A stretch of DNA of 64,000 nucleotides from Anticarsia gemmatalis (taxonomy: Eukaryota > Arthropoda > Insecta > Lepidoptera > Erebidae), in NCBI RefSeq assembly GCF_050436995.1, contig NC_134769.1:8593001-8657000 (forward strand). Direction: 5' to 3'. Below are positions 1 through 13,041 of this stretch, one piece after another; positions within the stretch are counted from its first letter, which is position 1; each line of letters starts with the position of its first letter. A model generated the notes under the pieces. That model was not told the origin of the DNA, searched no databases, and saw only the letters and a program-made list of their open reading frames with translations. The translations under genes were made by a program, and so were the position numbers.

Positions 1-820
1 GGTCGGAGGATCCTCCCTTTGTGTTGGAGGAACACGATCACCTCGTTCCTCTACAAAAGATGTGATGTTAAAACGGGATAAGCGTTATCATCGTCTTAGT
101 TGAAGTTTATTTTTAACCGTTCAAGTTTATTGCTAATTTTCTTATCAAACCCAAACTGCAGTTAAAGTAATTAACTGAAAATATAACTGTCTTTCGGACT
201 TTATCGCGTTAATTAATTAAACTAACAAGATAACTGACAGTTAGCGACAGTTAAAACTCGAGATAAAGTTAAAACCAAAAACCTAATAAAAATTGTCTCT
301 GTGGTCTCGGTGGCAGTGTATACGTCTGCTGATTAAGAGGTCTAAGTTCAGTTCCCGGGTAAGGCAAAGTATCAATAAGCTTAATAGCTGGAGTTTGGTA
401 AAGTGCCCGGTATGTGGCAATTGGCTCGGTAAAACGTGGGTGTAGTTCTTGTATTCTTCTACTTAATCCTTTGAGTATAACAGGCGTAATGTTATAATAT
501 AAAAACTGGTTGTGCTAAAACACGGGTCAATTCGCGAATTCTGGGAGGAGTTATATTCTGCATCCCCTATAGTAGATAGTTTGGTAGTGGAATTCAAATA
601 ATAATCTATCAAAACGGTTTTAACTCTCAATCATACAAGGTTTTATCACGTTGTTTTCCTTAAATACACATAATTTCGAAAAGTTATTGTGTAGCCTTGG
701 GTTCAAAATTGACCCTTGTTCGTGCGTGGGAGGTAAATTCTTAGGCCAATGACCATAAAAAATGTTTTAATTCGAGCAAAATATGAACTAACTAGTTTTA
801 GGCTACTATTTTATGTAGTC
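1..820. other. Left flank, SINE pieces only
   Basis: A plus-oriented SINE B copy lies at about 300-495 (tRNA-like head, then GGTAAAGTGCCCGG), and a minus-oriented head part of SINE A at about 633-750. No coding exon is supported. The first 60 bases could not be assigned. Confidence 0.5.
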
Positions 821-1288
821 TATATGTTACTGTAAAAGCCCGACCTGTGGTAAATCCTAAGATTTTCCGGTAAAACCTAAGATTTACCAACTCTCAATGG
901 TAAAAGTCCGAACAAGCCAGAGTTTAAAAACTATGTTACGATATATAAAAAAATCCTCCTTCATAACTATGTTTATAACTATTTCACGGTATAATTATAT
1001 ACTGTGACATAGTTATAAAGAAGGAGTGGGCAAAGCGACATGGGTAGGTTAGGTTAGAAGGCTAAGGTGCACCACCTTAGCCTTCGTGGTTATTTTTTTT
1101 TAACCACCCAGAAGGAGGAGCCCCGCGAAGCGGGGCTCCGGCGACATCTCGACATCATCAAGTGAGTATAGGTAAAAGTTCGAATTAAAAGAATTGTTCG
1201 GACTTTTACCATTGCGAGTTGGTAAATCTTAGGTTATACCGGAAAATCTTAAGATTTACCATCGTTCGGGCTTTTACAGTAACATATA
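821..1288. mobile_element. Foldback-type element with 93-bp inverted ends
   Basis: The left arm 821-913 and the reverse complement of 1196-1288 agree at about 87 of 93 positions. Each arm is itself partly palindromic (GGTAAATC...GATTTACC). The interior holds further hairpins: CTCCTTCATAACTATGT near 956 with its partner ending near 1026; GAAGGCTAAGGTG (1057) with its complement ending at 1085; GTGGTTA (1086) with TAACCAC (1107); and GGAGCCCCGC (1117) with GCGGGGCTCC (1139), loop GAA. There is no coding capacity. Confidence 0.75.
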
Positions 1289-4200
1289 CACTAATGTTAT
1301 GAAAACGTTTGGTTGTTGGGATGTTTGTTACACAACCAGGCCTAAACTACCGTTGTATTGAATGTTGTTCATGAATATAAATAATGCCTATAGACTTTGA
1401 ATATACTAGCTTTTGTTGGTTTTGGTGGCATAACATCTAAATATGTATAACTCAAAGGTAACTGATATAGTGATCTACCAACGCATAGCCAAAACCAATG
1501 GACGGATCGGGCTGAAATGTGCCATGCAGGTAGATGTTATGACGTAGGCATCCGCTAAGAAAGGATTCTGATCAATTCTACTCCCAAAGGAGAAAAATAG
1601 GGGATGAAAGTTTGTATGAAAATTCTGTCCTAAGTCACAAGGCACTCGGACGAAGTCTATAATATAAAATAAAAGTCTATAATATAATAGTTATTTGCCC
1701 TGTATTATAAATGCGAATGTTTGGGTATTTCAATAGATGTTTAATTTTACGCTATTAAATAGATATTTTATGACCTGGATTTTATGACACTCGATTTTTT
1801 ACTCGGCCGAAGGTAGGAGAAGCTAATATTACAAAATGCGAAAGTTTGTGAGTATGTATGGATGTTTGTTACTCTTTCACGCAAATACTACTGGATTGAT
1901 TACGATGAAATTTGGTATGTAGGTAGCTGAAGACCCAGAATAACACATAGGCTATCTACTTTTTATCCCGGAGTTCCCGGGAAGGGTTTTCATGCGTCCT
2001 CTAGTATATTTCGCAAATCATCCCTTGCCCCCACCACCTTTTTCACGCGAACAAAGCTTTTTATTACTGTTATAACACACTTCGGATCCAAAACTTTTAC
2101 AAAAATATTCTGTTTGATGTTTATTTCAACGCAAACTATACTAGAACGATCCTAGAGGTAATTGGTACCTTACATTCACACACGAACACTGTACTACAGA
2201 ACGGGTTAAATGTAACTGGAAAGACTATGATATTTCGCACAAAATTTGTATGTTAATCCCCCTACCAACTTCCATATATACGCACTAATATTATAATTGA
2301 GACATTCCGTCTGTCTGTTACGATTTAACTGCTAAACTGTTTAATATTAGTGTATTTTAAATAGTATCTACGAATATTTGTAACTGATAATTTTAGAAAT
2401 ATAGGAAGATTGTAGGGATCGTACCAAGTGGGCTTCTCTGGTCTCTGCCTGCCCCTACGGGAAGAAGACGTGATTTTAAGTATGTATTATTTAAACAACG
2501 CTAAACTATACCGAGCTCTAATAATGATCTCCTAACCGATATTCTGCTACGTCTACGAGTTGCGGCCAGTCACTAAGATTGACTCTTAATAAAAAAACTT
2601 AGAACCGAATTTTTGTCTTAACCAGAGATTCGAACTCGAGTCTTCTCCGCAGCAGTCGTTTACAGTAACTTAACCACCGGTAAATACGAAAATGTACTGA
2701 GGAAAAAGAAGTGTAAATAAAAAGATTTTAATAAAGTTAATCCAGAAGGTAGAAATATTCCAGGAAGGCTATAGCTAGGCTTATTATGTTTTATTCTTTA
2801 TTTTATTCACACAAGCGAATCAGGAAGTAAGTTAAAAATGCGAAAGTCGGTCTGTCTGTTTCAATGTCAAGGTTGAACAACTGCACACATTTCGATGTAA
2901 TTTACTGTAGAGATAGATAGATAAAATCTTTGTCAGATGCGGAATAAAATTTTTTCAAGAAAAATATGAACTTGTTCAAAAGATTATAGGTAAGATAGTT
3001 TAAATAAACAAATAAATTTTAATGTGAACAAGGCAAGGGAAGTTTGTAAAGATCGTTCCAAGCGGCGTTCTTTGATCTCTGCCCACGAAAGGAAAAAGGC
3101 ATGATACTATGTATGTAAATAAATTTTACCCATTACCGTTTTTCATGCTGGGCAAGGGTCTTCTCCCGGAATGTTATAAGGTTTTAGCCTAGAGTCCACC
3201 GTGCTGACCAAATGCGGGTTGAATTTGGATTCCTTCAAAAACCGTGTTTATAAACTCTTCATACAGGGTTTCATCACGATGGTTTCTTTCACTACTAGAA
3301 CAAAAAATAAATCTTCTTTTTTTAATCCGTGTTTGTCCCACTTCTGGTCAAGGGTCTCTCGGCCTCAAGGGTGCCTCTTTCGGGAGGACTACCGAAAGAG
3401 GCAGGAATTAGGCCTTGAATCCACCACGCTGGGGAAGTGCGGGTATTCGACTTCGTATGCTCTCAATAAATGTGTTAATTTTACGCATGTGAGATATCAA
3501 GGATTTTAATTTTTACTTTACCGAATTCTAACCAACATATGAGCAGAGTCGCGAATATCATATAGTTTTGAATTAATTAATTAGCAGTGCAATAAACTGT
3601 GGTAACCAGTTTTGACTACGTATACAGGGTGTTTTGAAAATTATTATCAAAAGCGTCTGTGTTACGTTTTTTTTGTCCAAACGTCGGAACAATTCATTCT
3701 ACCGTCGTGAATCGTCGTGGTCGTGAGTTCAATTCTCATGATATTTGTGTGGTCAATAAATTATTATTTGTTGTTAAAAATAAGATTTGGTTATAGCATT
3801 TAGCCGTACTATCTTGGTATGCGTTTATCGAAACCCAATAGGAAAAGTTTTTAATTCAAGCGCAATATCCTATCTTATTTTGTTACTGCGCTATCCAAGA
3901 GTAGTAGAAATTGCATTAGACTTTAAGTCCGTCTTTATATATTTTTTTGTAAATTAATAAATCAATATGCAAAATACTCGTCATATCGGTGATGTCTTGC
4001 ATAAAGATCGTAGTATTGTATAATATATTATATTGCGTAGTACTCGTTACTGGCGGTCCTATATGACAAGATGTATGGATGTGAATGAAGCAAAGGAAGT
4101 TTGTAAGGATCGCACCAGGTGGAGTTTCTGGTCTCTGCCTACCCCTATGGGAGGGGGGCGTGATTTTAAGTATGTATGTATGAATATATCCAAAATAGAA

Positions 4201-5915
4201 CCCCCTGTATAGTAAACGAAGTTTTCGAGTTTTTTACTCAGTCTATTTATAGCATTTGCTGTTCTCTACAGGATAAATAGATATTTTAACTAGAGCTAAA
4301 AAATATATACATATTATATTGTTATCTTAAATTTTAATCTCTACATTAGCACGTGTGTTTAAGCACGTGAATTTCAATGTTTCTCATAATTAAAAATATC
4401 TATTGACACCGTGGTATAAATTGTAGAGGCTGCTGATTCGTCTCGGGTTCGATTCTAGAGTTAAATAACGTGTTAATAGATATTATATTTTTTTAAGTAA
4501 GTAGTAGTGCTGTCATCTTCTTTACTTCTGAAAAGCATGCTCTAAAATTGCCTGAAGTGTTTACAGTCAATCGCCTGCCCGACGTCGAACCTCTTTGTGA
4601 ACACATACATACATACATCCATACATACATACATACGTACATCTATCCTCACATTTGTATTTAATTTTATTATACTAGTAGGACAAGGGTGACAAGATAT
4701 TTTCATTGCGTTTATCAATTAAGACAAGTGGTATCGAAGCACAACATATAAGTGATTTAAAGCGAGCCACGGTATAAGGTTAATAAGTTATCTGCACTAT
4801 ATACTATTACTATGTATATTAAATACGAAAGTTCGGATATTTGTATGAATGTTTGTTACTTAACTACGAAAAAACTACTGAAGGACTTTTAAACTCTCGC
4901 GTTGCATGTTTCGCGCAACCTGCGCCGAAACGTTAGGCATTTTAAGGTAAAATGCGTGTTCGCGTTAATTCCCGTATTCTATTATACATTAAACTACTGA
5001 AGGAATTTTACTTTTATAATACTTTACTACATTTTTATATTACTTTAGTAATACTATATTTTTATAATACTTTAATATATTAACGATTGTCCCACTGCTA
5101 GGCAAAGGTCTCCTTCCAAAAGAGGGAAGGGTAAGGCTTTGTCTTCCACGCAGGCCAAGTGCGGGTGATGAAATTTGGTAATTAGAAAGAACAATAGCAA
5201 ATTGTTCAACCCAGGAATGGAAACTGAGACTTTGTTATCAGCTATCGTATGAACTACCACCTAAACAGCAAAATGCTACTAACATCATAAATGCTAAAGA
5301 TTGAATTATAAGATAGATATTTGTGACTTAATCACGGCAAAACTGCTAAAAAGATTTGAATAAAATTAAGTAAACAGATAGTTTATAACCTAAATTAACA
5401 CATAGATAACTTTTATCTCTATCTATGACTGCCACTGTGGCGCAGTCGGTAGTGTATCCGACTGCTAATCGCGAGGTCTCGGGTTCAATCCTGGGTCTGG
5501 CAAAGTACTTTTTGCTAATTTATGTTTTTGGTATATAGTTTGGTAACGTGCCCGGCACATGGCAGTAGACTTGCCCCCAATTACATGGGCCTAAAGTTGT
5601 ACATGGAGAAACGTGGGTGTATTTCATACATCCTACCTACAACAGGTGTAACAGACGTGAAATTTAGTATTATGTAAATATGAAATATTTTTATCCCGAA
5701 ATTCTTTACACACGAATGCAGTCACGGGCATGGTTATTAATAGTGAATTATCCGAGTAAAACCTTAAAACAAGCTTTGTATAACATCGACATGTGCCATT
5801 ATATCACAGAGACAATAAAAGGATATATTTAATCAACACAATAAACTTATGTGTGTCGGTTATCATTTTGTAGAAATTATTCGTATTTATGTGGCCGTGA
5901 TAACTAGTTGCAACA
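1289..5915. other. Intergenic repeats upstream of transporter 1
   Basis: This stretch shows only repeats. A dispersed element at about 1430-1690 has a relative at 63628-63870 in the same orientation. A LINE-tail-like piece at 1815-1990 contains GTTTGTTACTCTTTCACGC. Elements tailed by TGTATG lie at about 2396-2500, 3020-3115 and 4065-4185. Minus-oriented SINE A fragments are at 3140-3510 and 5076-5180. A short CATA microsatellite is at 4603-4637. No gene is seen. Confidence 0.5.
5424..5675 (+). mobile_element. SINE B, near full length
   Basis: A tRNA-like head has an A box (TGGCGCAGTCGG) and a B box (GGTTCAATCC). A body follows with CCCGGCACATGGCAGTAG and AATTACATGGG, then a TATGTAAATA tail. 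Related copies: about 300-495 (+), 22725-22965 (-), 36950-37205 (+); 3' halves at 13445-13600, 16545-16665 and 54640-54770. Confidence 0.7.
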
Positions 5916-8117
5916 ATGGTGGCGCCTTTTATTAAACAGGTATTTATTTTCCTTAACAATTAAAAACATCAACTCATTAATGTCCCACTACTGGGCGAGG
6001 GTTTCCTCCCGCAATGAGGGAGGGGTTAGGACTAGGTTACGACCCAGCTTACCGAGGGATATCTTGTTATTACCCAGGTAACTGGGTTGTGGAGGTCCGA
6101 TAGGCAGTCACTTCACGTAAAATACTGGTATTTAGTTGCATCGGATGAGACTGGATGGTGACTCCAACATAATAATATATGTAGTTGGAAGAAAGGCTAG
6201 GCATTTACGTAAGAATGACTCCGCGTGAAATTAATGCAGTCACTGTTACTTTATTTATGTTACTTTACGTGTACTTAAAATATACTTGTTTCATAGGCAT
6301 GGGCCGTGTCAGCTGTGCTCTCCAACATGGTGGGCCAGGGTATGCTGCTGAGCTACACCACCAGCCTGATACCAGCACTACAACATCCAGACTCACCGAT
6401 AAAAGCTGATTTATACACAGCATCTTGGCTTGGTAATTATAATACTTTGTATACTAAAACAATTGCCATGCCTAAGGCCATAGCGTAACCTGTGTAATTT
6501 TTTGTTGTAAATAGTAAGCTGTGATTTACCTCCATGCTGGTTTAAATTACACTTTTCAGCAATTTACTCGGTAAAAAGTACATAGAATTTCAGAGTTTTT
6601 TAGACATTCAAATATGTAAATAATGCCTAAGAATACTTACAAACAGCTCTTTGAAGTCACAAAGTTCCCATCCTGCATTCTTCATGTATGGTGGATTCAA
6701 TGTCGAACCCCATATTCCAAGAAGAGCCTTATCCAGTTGTAGGACAGAAACGTCGTACGTTTGATTTTTTCATAAAGAATTACAGGCTGAAGAAACAAGC
6801 AATTGGTAAAACAAACTATTGTATTTTTCAGCGTCAGCGTGTGGCTTCGCCGGCATTCCAGGGTTCTTCGTATCATCATTCCTCATGGACGTCTACGGCC
6901 GAAGACTGGCACACATCGTCGTGATTCTACCAGGGATTGCCGGCTGGCTGATGGTGTACTTCGCTCAAAACATCCCCATCATCATGACGGGCCGGTTATT
7001 GGGAGGCTTCACTGCTGGAGCTACTGTGTCTTTAGGAGCTATAGCTATTGGAGAGTATTCAGAACCGAAATACAGAGGAGTCTTCCTCAATTTGAAGACT
7101 GCTTCAGTCTGTCTAGGAGGTATGGTAGTTCACATTCTAAGCCAATATGCCACCTGGAGAAATATAGCCCTATTGGCTTTAATACCTCATGTTTTATCAG
7201 TCTTTATTACTATGACTTGGTCTGAAAGTACCGCATGGTTGGCGTCACGAGGAAGATTTGACGAAAGCAAAAAATCCTTCTTCAGGTTAAGAGGGAAAGA
7301 TGAAGCCTCTAGCAAAGAACTTGAAGAACTTATCAAAGCTCAAATGGAAAGACTGTCTAAACCTAAAGTAGAGAAATCGGCTTCTGACAGAATTAATAAT
7401 TTCTTCAAGAAATTAATCAGGAAAGATTTTGTGAAACCGTTCTTTATTGTGATAACAAGTTCGACATTGATGGAAGCTAGTGGAAGGCATGTTTTCCAAG
7501 CTTATGCTTTGCAGATTATTGGTGAAATTACAGGGAGTAAATCACAATCATTCTACTTCACACTGGCAATAGATTTGATCATCACTTGCAGTGCATTATT
7601 TTCTTCATTCTTAGTGAAAATCATGAGAAGACGTACCCTCCTATTTTCTACTGGTTTTTCTGCATTCGCAGTGCTTATGATAGTGTGTACCTACTTAACT
7701 TTAGCTGACAATGGTATCATAACCAAGGACTACCCTTGGATTCCAACTGGAATATTCGTGGTGTATTTTATTCTGGCCAATTTGGGATGTACTCCAATAC
7801 CGCTGGCTTTGCTTGGAGAAGTATTTCCTCTCCCTCATCGAGGAGTTGGGTCTGCTGTAGCTGGAATATGGATGTCATTGGGTGTGATGATTGGACTTCA
7901 AATAACTCCATATTTGTTAGTCAATGTAAAAGTGTATGGAACGTTCTTCGTTTTTGGTATGACTATGGGTCTAGCACTTCTGATTTTATTCTTCATTTTG
8001 CCGGAAACTAAAGACAGGACCCTTCAAGAGATTGAAGATTATTTCAATTTTGGTAAATTCAGAGATGATGAAAAGGATGAAGATGAAGAAAGTAAGGTGA
8101 AAATGATAAAGCAATGA
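5916..8117 (+). CDS. Tret1-like: Tret1-like MFS sugar transporter 1 (pair A)
   Basis: CDS join(5916..5939, 6297..6432, 6832..8117), 481 residues; the junctions are phase 0 then phase 1 and the introns begin with GT and end with AG. The start is the ATG at 5916 (MVAPFIKQ), which matches the first exons of the three paralogues. By family it is a 12-TM plasma-membrane facilitator of the SLC2/Tret1 group, expected to move trehalose or hexoses. Visible motifs: GRR at 76-78, GRLLGG and GEYSEPKYRG in the N-half, RRRT and GEVFPLPHRG in the C-half, and PETKDRTLQ at 444-452. Two oddities: the usual PESPxWL reads SESTAWL (184-190), and the TM7 position normally QQxSGxN reads EASGRHVF (268-275). The C-tail is short and acidic with a KMIKQ end. 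A substrate cannot be assigned, and altered specificity is plausible. Neighbour and closest paralogue: transporter 2. Confidence 0.88.
5940..6296 (+). repeat. Intron 1 of transporter 1, filled by SINE pieces
   Basis: This short intron is largely repeat. A minus-oriented 3' fragment of the tRNA-derived SINE A (about 5975-6050) is followed by a plus-oriented copy of a repeat recognised by GGTAACTGGGTTG, then AGTCACTTC, then AAAATACTGGTATT (about 6060-6210). The latter repeat also occurs in reverse at about 30680-30790 and 45020-45175. Confidence 0.6.
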
Positions 8118-8225
8118 GCGGTTATTGTGGAAAGTGATTTTTGAAGTTTCAAATACCCGGACACTGACACACACAATTTGTTGCCGGGTCTATATTCTGC
8201 TTCGCTCAAGTGTTAGTGTAGCGAC

Positions 8226-8290
8226 ACATCAGCCGAATATTCGGTGACGAAGGCTTGACGTGACGATAAACGCGTCATTTCGGCTGATGT
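8226..8290. repeat. Inverted repeat in the 3' flank of transporter 1
   Basis: ACATCAGCCGAA at 8226-8237 pairs with TTCGGCTGATGT at 8279-8290. A perfect 12-bp palindrome CCGAATATTCGG sits at the inner edge (8233-8244). Confidence 0.6.
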
Positions 8291-8623
8291 ATCTGAAGTG
8301 ATTTAAATAACACAGCGAACGTGTCGAACAAAACGATGCGGGGGTGTGTCACTAGACTTAGATACCTTTAATTTTAGGTTTAATCATGGCATATTTTGCT
8401 ATAAACCCATGGGTGGTTTTTTTTGTGTTGACACCAAATTTCTCCTCTTACCCAGAAGATAGTTCAACAGCCGCAGTATTAGAGGTTTAACTTAACATTA
8501 TAATATTTGCAAACGCTTAACTTCTCGTGACATAACAAACGCTACAATAGTTCCTTATCTTAATGCTAATAATTGTGTAATATCTTTTAAAGACATCCCG
8601 CATTATATTTATCATCTCATGTA

Positions 8624-8629
8624 AATAAA
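8624..8629 (+). promoter_or_regulatory. Candidate poly(A) signal of transporter 1
   Basis: An AATAAA lies about 0.5 kb after the stop codon. It is the first clear plus-strand signal in an AT-rich 3' flank, so the assignment is tentative. Confidence 0.4.
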
Positions 8630-8773
8630 ACATTTGTATATACTAAGTTATCGTAAAATAAATTAAATTAGATCTTTTTAATGATAGAACAATAACCTGT
8701 ATTCTAGAAGATAAGTAAACCGGTTAAGATTCAAGAGGAATGAGCTATACATATAGTAAATTATCGTAAGAGC

Positions 8774-9049
8774 GCGTTCCCACTATGTCGTGACGACAAA
8801 TAATCGTGTAGTTTTAAGTGTCGTGGCTTATATGTTTAAATGGAGGTGTTCACATATAGAACGACACGACTTACTGTTGTCTACGACATTTTTTGCAGTG
8901 ACGACAGATTATCATGACAGTGGGGACGGCTAGATACGACAGTCACTGTACAATAAAAAATTTTGACGACAAACAATCGTTATAATGGGAACAGCTAGAG
9001 ACGACGGTCATCCAACGATAAATTAATCGTTACGACATAGTGGGAACGC
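8774..9049. mobile_element. MITE with GCGTTCCCACTATGTCGT ends
   Basis: The 18-bp terminal inverted repeats are perfect and continue imperfectly inward. The 276-bp element is non-coding and rich in CGACGAC/GACGACA motifs. It is probably a non-autonomous DNA transposon. Confidence 0.7.
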
Positions 9050-9684
9050 AAATAATATTGGTAAATCTGATGGTAAAGTGCATATTATTGATGTGAGTCG
9101 AATAGACCCATCAGTAGTACAAATTGCTGGGTTCACAATTACGTCAGCATCTTTTCATAAAAAATATTGAATATAATTGATACGACCAATCCTTTTATGA
9201 AAAAAAAAATTGTTTACATTTATCTTTAATTGAGTAGATAAGAACCATTATGTTGTAAATATTATCAAGTAATTTTCCTTTCACCTCATAAAACGACTAC
9301 CTTAATTGTATTGTAATAAAATATTTGTGTCTAGTATAGTAATCGCACAAGATAACCTCATAACAATATGTTAGGTATTTTACTGGGTCAATAGAAAATT
9401 ATTGTATTTCAATGTATTTTATGAATAGGCTGTATTAATGTACGAACACTAAGACTGTAACTTAAATATATTTGTATTTTAAGATAATATAACTACCTCT
9501 TTCTTATGGCCATTTTCAATTTCCTATCTAACCACTGTTTGCTTACTAACGACAACCATTTCTATCGTTACTTCATTAGAAACTATTCGAGAATAGCAAT
9601 TCCTACCCAAATCAGTAAACAACATTATTGTGACGTAATAAGATAATAATCTATCTGTAAATTTTGACTGAACGTTGACAAATG
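9050..9684. other. Intergenic, nothing recognised
   Basis: AT-rich sequence without a supported exon or a clear repeat. Confidence 0.4.
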
Positions 9685-9900
9685 GCCGCCTTTACACACA
9701 CGCTCTATCGCGCGTTCTTAGTAGCGTACAGGATTACGCACGGGAAAGCAGCGCGCTCTTCGCTCGCGATTTTCTTCGCGGGCTTGACAGATGAGCGCGG
9801 CGCGCGCTCTTTCCTTTCCCCTTGAACACCCTTTACCCGCACGCTCTTTCAGGCGCGATTGTTGTTTCATGCGCGATAGAGCGTGTGTGTGAAGACGGCT
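9685..9900. mobile_element. CpG-rich MITE, copy 1
   Basis: Terminal inverted repeats contain ACACACGCTCTATCGCGC. The interior is unusually rich in CGCG compared with its AT-rich surroundings. It matches the element at 48895-49086 in opposite orientation. Confidence 0.75.
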
Positions 9901-12900
9901 AATGGCTTCAAGAACTAAAAATAAAAATTATACGGTATTATTGGTATTTTAATTTCCCGTCTCATCCTCAGAAAGTCTTATGTTTATTTATACATCTCTG
10001 CTTAAACCTTTGTGTAAAACAGGCATCATCATTTATAATATTAATATAATATACACATAGCTAGGTGAAGGAAACAAAGCGTGTAAGTGCATAATTTTAT
10101 AGACTTGTTATTCTACTAAAACTGTTTACAAAAGAATTTGTGATACAAATAAGAACTTAAGTAATTCAATTACTAAGTCTTGAATGAGGTTTTGCACGAT
10201 TGTTGTTTAGTAGTTCTGACGTTATCAGTCTGCCGGATTATATAAAAAATGATTCAGCAGTTTAATCATACAAGAGACACTTTAATCTTTCACTAGTTGT
10301 AATCTGTTTTCTTTCTTCATAAAACTCTTACCCGTATTTTAAAGAAAATATGATAAAAATAATTAGCTAAATTGTCGAGCCGTTTTAAAAAATTGTACAT
10401 AGCAACATAATTAGCAACTCATTTATATAAAAATAGATTTTTAATCAATAAAAGTAAGTGTGATTTGTCATCGGATTCCCAATTAGTATCATAATAATCC
10501 AAGAATTAAGTAGGATTAAGATATTAGGTGCAGTGTCTAGATTTATTAATAAATTGATATACACGTGTAATAATTGCACGTGTGGTTCATTGGTGAGGAT
10601 ACCTCCTTTTTTTACTTTTTTTTAAATACAACTCCCGCACTAAAAATTGCTCTTAGTTAGTTATCTGGTCTGTCCATTTGAGATGAGCTCAGAAATACAT
10701 ATTTTTGTCACCGACAGGAATCAAACTTAAGACAGTCAGCGCGGCATTGATAGTAATTATCAACCGAACCAGTGGGCCTCTATAATTTATCTTCGCTAAA
10801 ATATAGAGGCCGTGCCCAGCAGTGGGAAATTAGAGATAATAACATTTATCACAATTGCGTTAATGAGATTAGAAACAAGATAACATTCAATACTATAGCA
10901 AAAATTATTAAAATGATAATTATAAAAAGGTCAAAGAAAATATCGTGATGAAACCTTGCATGCAAAAAAATGGTTAAATAAATTAATGAGAACATGCAAA
11001 GTTCCGCAGTTGCCCAGCGTGGTGAACTCAAGGCCTAACCCCTCCCTAGTTCGGGAGGAAACCCTAGGCCCAGCAGTGGGACAGTAACGGCTTAAAAAAG
11101 GAATAAAATAAAATATGACAAGTTGTATGGAAATGAAGGAGTTTGAAGATGTGCAAAATTATTGGAGGTCTATGGCGAGGTGTCTGTCTTCAGCGTATAT
11201 GTATTATTATAATGTCTCGGGCTCGAATCCTGGGTTGGGCCAAACGGTATTGTCTGAGTTTTTCAGCCAATAATTTTACATAGATCGATTTCTAAACTCC
11301 GGGCGGAGTCTCAAATTCATAGACCTCCGAACCTCGGAGAGCACGTAAAGCTCTCTCACTAGTCGTCGGTTATCCGTCCCATCGGGCTATGAGAGCGAAG
11401 GAATAGAGAGTGTACCTGTGTATTGTACACTCACTTGGACACTATAAATAAAGTCCTGCACAGTTGGCTGGTAGAACAGGCTACCAAGAGTCTTGTGCAC
11501 TGTGTCTATGTCCTGCTTGCATTCTGAAAATACATGTATTCAAGCGACACCTTTACATTTTTTATATCCTCCAAACAATATGATGATTAACATGTCCTTG
11601 GTTTAACAGATAACACAGGTAATAGACCTTTTGGAAAAACATTGCCTAGACTTAAGCTATTCTAAGGCAATGACATGAGATATAGATAAGATATTTATTA
11701 CAAAAACTGATTTCTATGTAAAATAATATACCTTTGTAAGCACCATGAAACAAATATAAGCAAATCATCACCAAAATATAGCTACTAAATTATAATTTAA
11801 TGATATTTCAAAAACTAGTCTTCAAATCTAAATCAAATCAGACTAGAACCTTTATCGGAAGTACAAATTGAAATCATAAAATCAATCTTCCCTATCAACA
11901 ATTATGACATAACAAACAAAAAAGAAACAGACGAATGTAAAACGCCTCCCTTTTGTTTAAGGCGGTTAAAGATATCGTAAATAGAAAACGTACAAAGGAA
12001 AATAAAAAAAAAGTTCATCATTCACATTGAGGCCATCGCACTCATATAAAGTAATAAAGAATAAAGCTATTTAATTACAAAAGGAGTGTCTTAGTTTATC
12101 GCGCATTCAAAATAATCCGATAATCCTTAAATCGGTTTTTGTGTAAATAACATAGAGTAGAAAGATACAGTATACCAACCGATGTAATTACATTACAACA
12201 AGATATATAAAAAATCACCTGATTAATGTGCCGTGTACCATGTGTTCTAAGTATTTTCATCGGCAAAAAATCAAACTAAAGTACTTTTTTTTTAAACTTT
12301 TTTACTCCAGTTCAGTTCTTGAAGTTATGCTAAATCCCCAACTCGCACTTAGCCAGCGTGGTGGATTCAAGGTCTATCCCCTCCTTTATAACGGGAGAAG
12401 ACCCTTGCCCAGCAGTGGGATTAATTGGTTAATGTATAGGATACGGGAATTAACACGAACACGCATTTTATCTCGAAATGCCTGACGTTTCAAACGTGCA
12501 ACGCGAGAGAAGGCGCCCATAGCTAGTTGTGCTCACCGGTCTGACAACGATCTGTGGGTGAAGCAACCGTTGGCGCGGTCATTCTATGATGGGTGACCGC
12601 ATATTGGTATTTGAGCTGCGCGTCTCCGTGCTTCGGAGGGCACGTAAAATGTCGGTCCCGGTTGTTGTCAGTTAAGATAACAGTCGTTAAGCCACGTCAA
12701 AGGCCTTCGGGCGGCTTGAACAACTTTGACACTAGGTTGACCACTAACCATACGATAAGAAGAAGAAGAAGAGCGAAGAGTTCAACAGTTATGATTAAGG
12801 GGCTATTTTTTGAAGTGAAAGAAGAATTGTATCGCTTGGTCGTACTGATATAACACCTCTGTGACAATCAATAGTCAATTAATCAAAATACGTAAATCAA

Positions 12901-13041
12901 TGCAGGTATTTAATCCTTTAAATATCTGCAATGATACATGTGCTGATAAACCTGGGTGTTATACTGAACAATTACCTATATACTGATATAGTATTAGCCT
13001 ATTATTGTTCGGTGATAGACAGTGAATGTGTTTGTAGTGAT
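9901..13041. other. Intergenic between transporters 1 and 2
   Basis: AT-rich. It contains plus-oriented SINE A 3' parts (about 10940-11090 and 12330-12445), a degenerate SINE head at about 11170-11270, and a 5S-like SINE (12430-12775). The basic stretch around 12590-12850 that looks open in one frame belongs to that SINE. No gene is supported. Confidence 0.5.
12430..12775 (+). mobile_element. 5S-rRNA-like SINE, copy 1
   Basis: GAAGCAACCGTTGGCGCGGT followed by GATGGGTGACCGCAT resembles the internal promoter half of 5S rRNA. A shared tail follows (GTCGTTAAGCCACGTCAAAG, TTCGGGCGGCTTGAACAAC) ending in an AGAAGAAG run. Confidence 0.7.

Noticed and set aside
4603..4637. CRISPR-like short repeats
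   Set aside because: A simple CATA microsatellite in a eukaryotic genome; no spacers.
5424..5490. tRNA gene
   Set aside because: The head continues into a body shared with copies at 300-495 and 36950-37205, so it is SINE B.
12593..12853. Basic peptide ORF
   Set aside because: It falls inside the 5S-like SINE and its tail; the frame is not kept in other copies.
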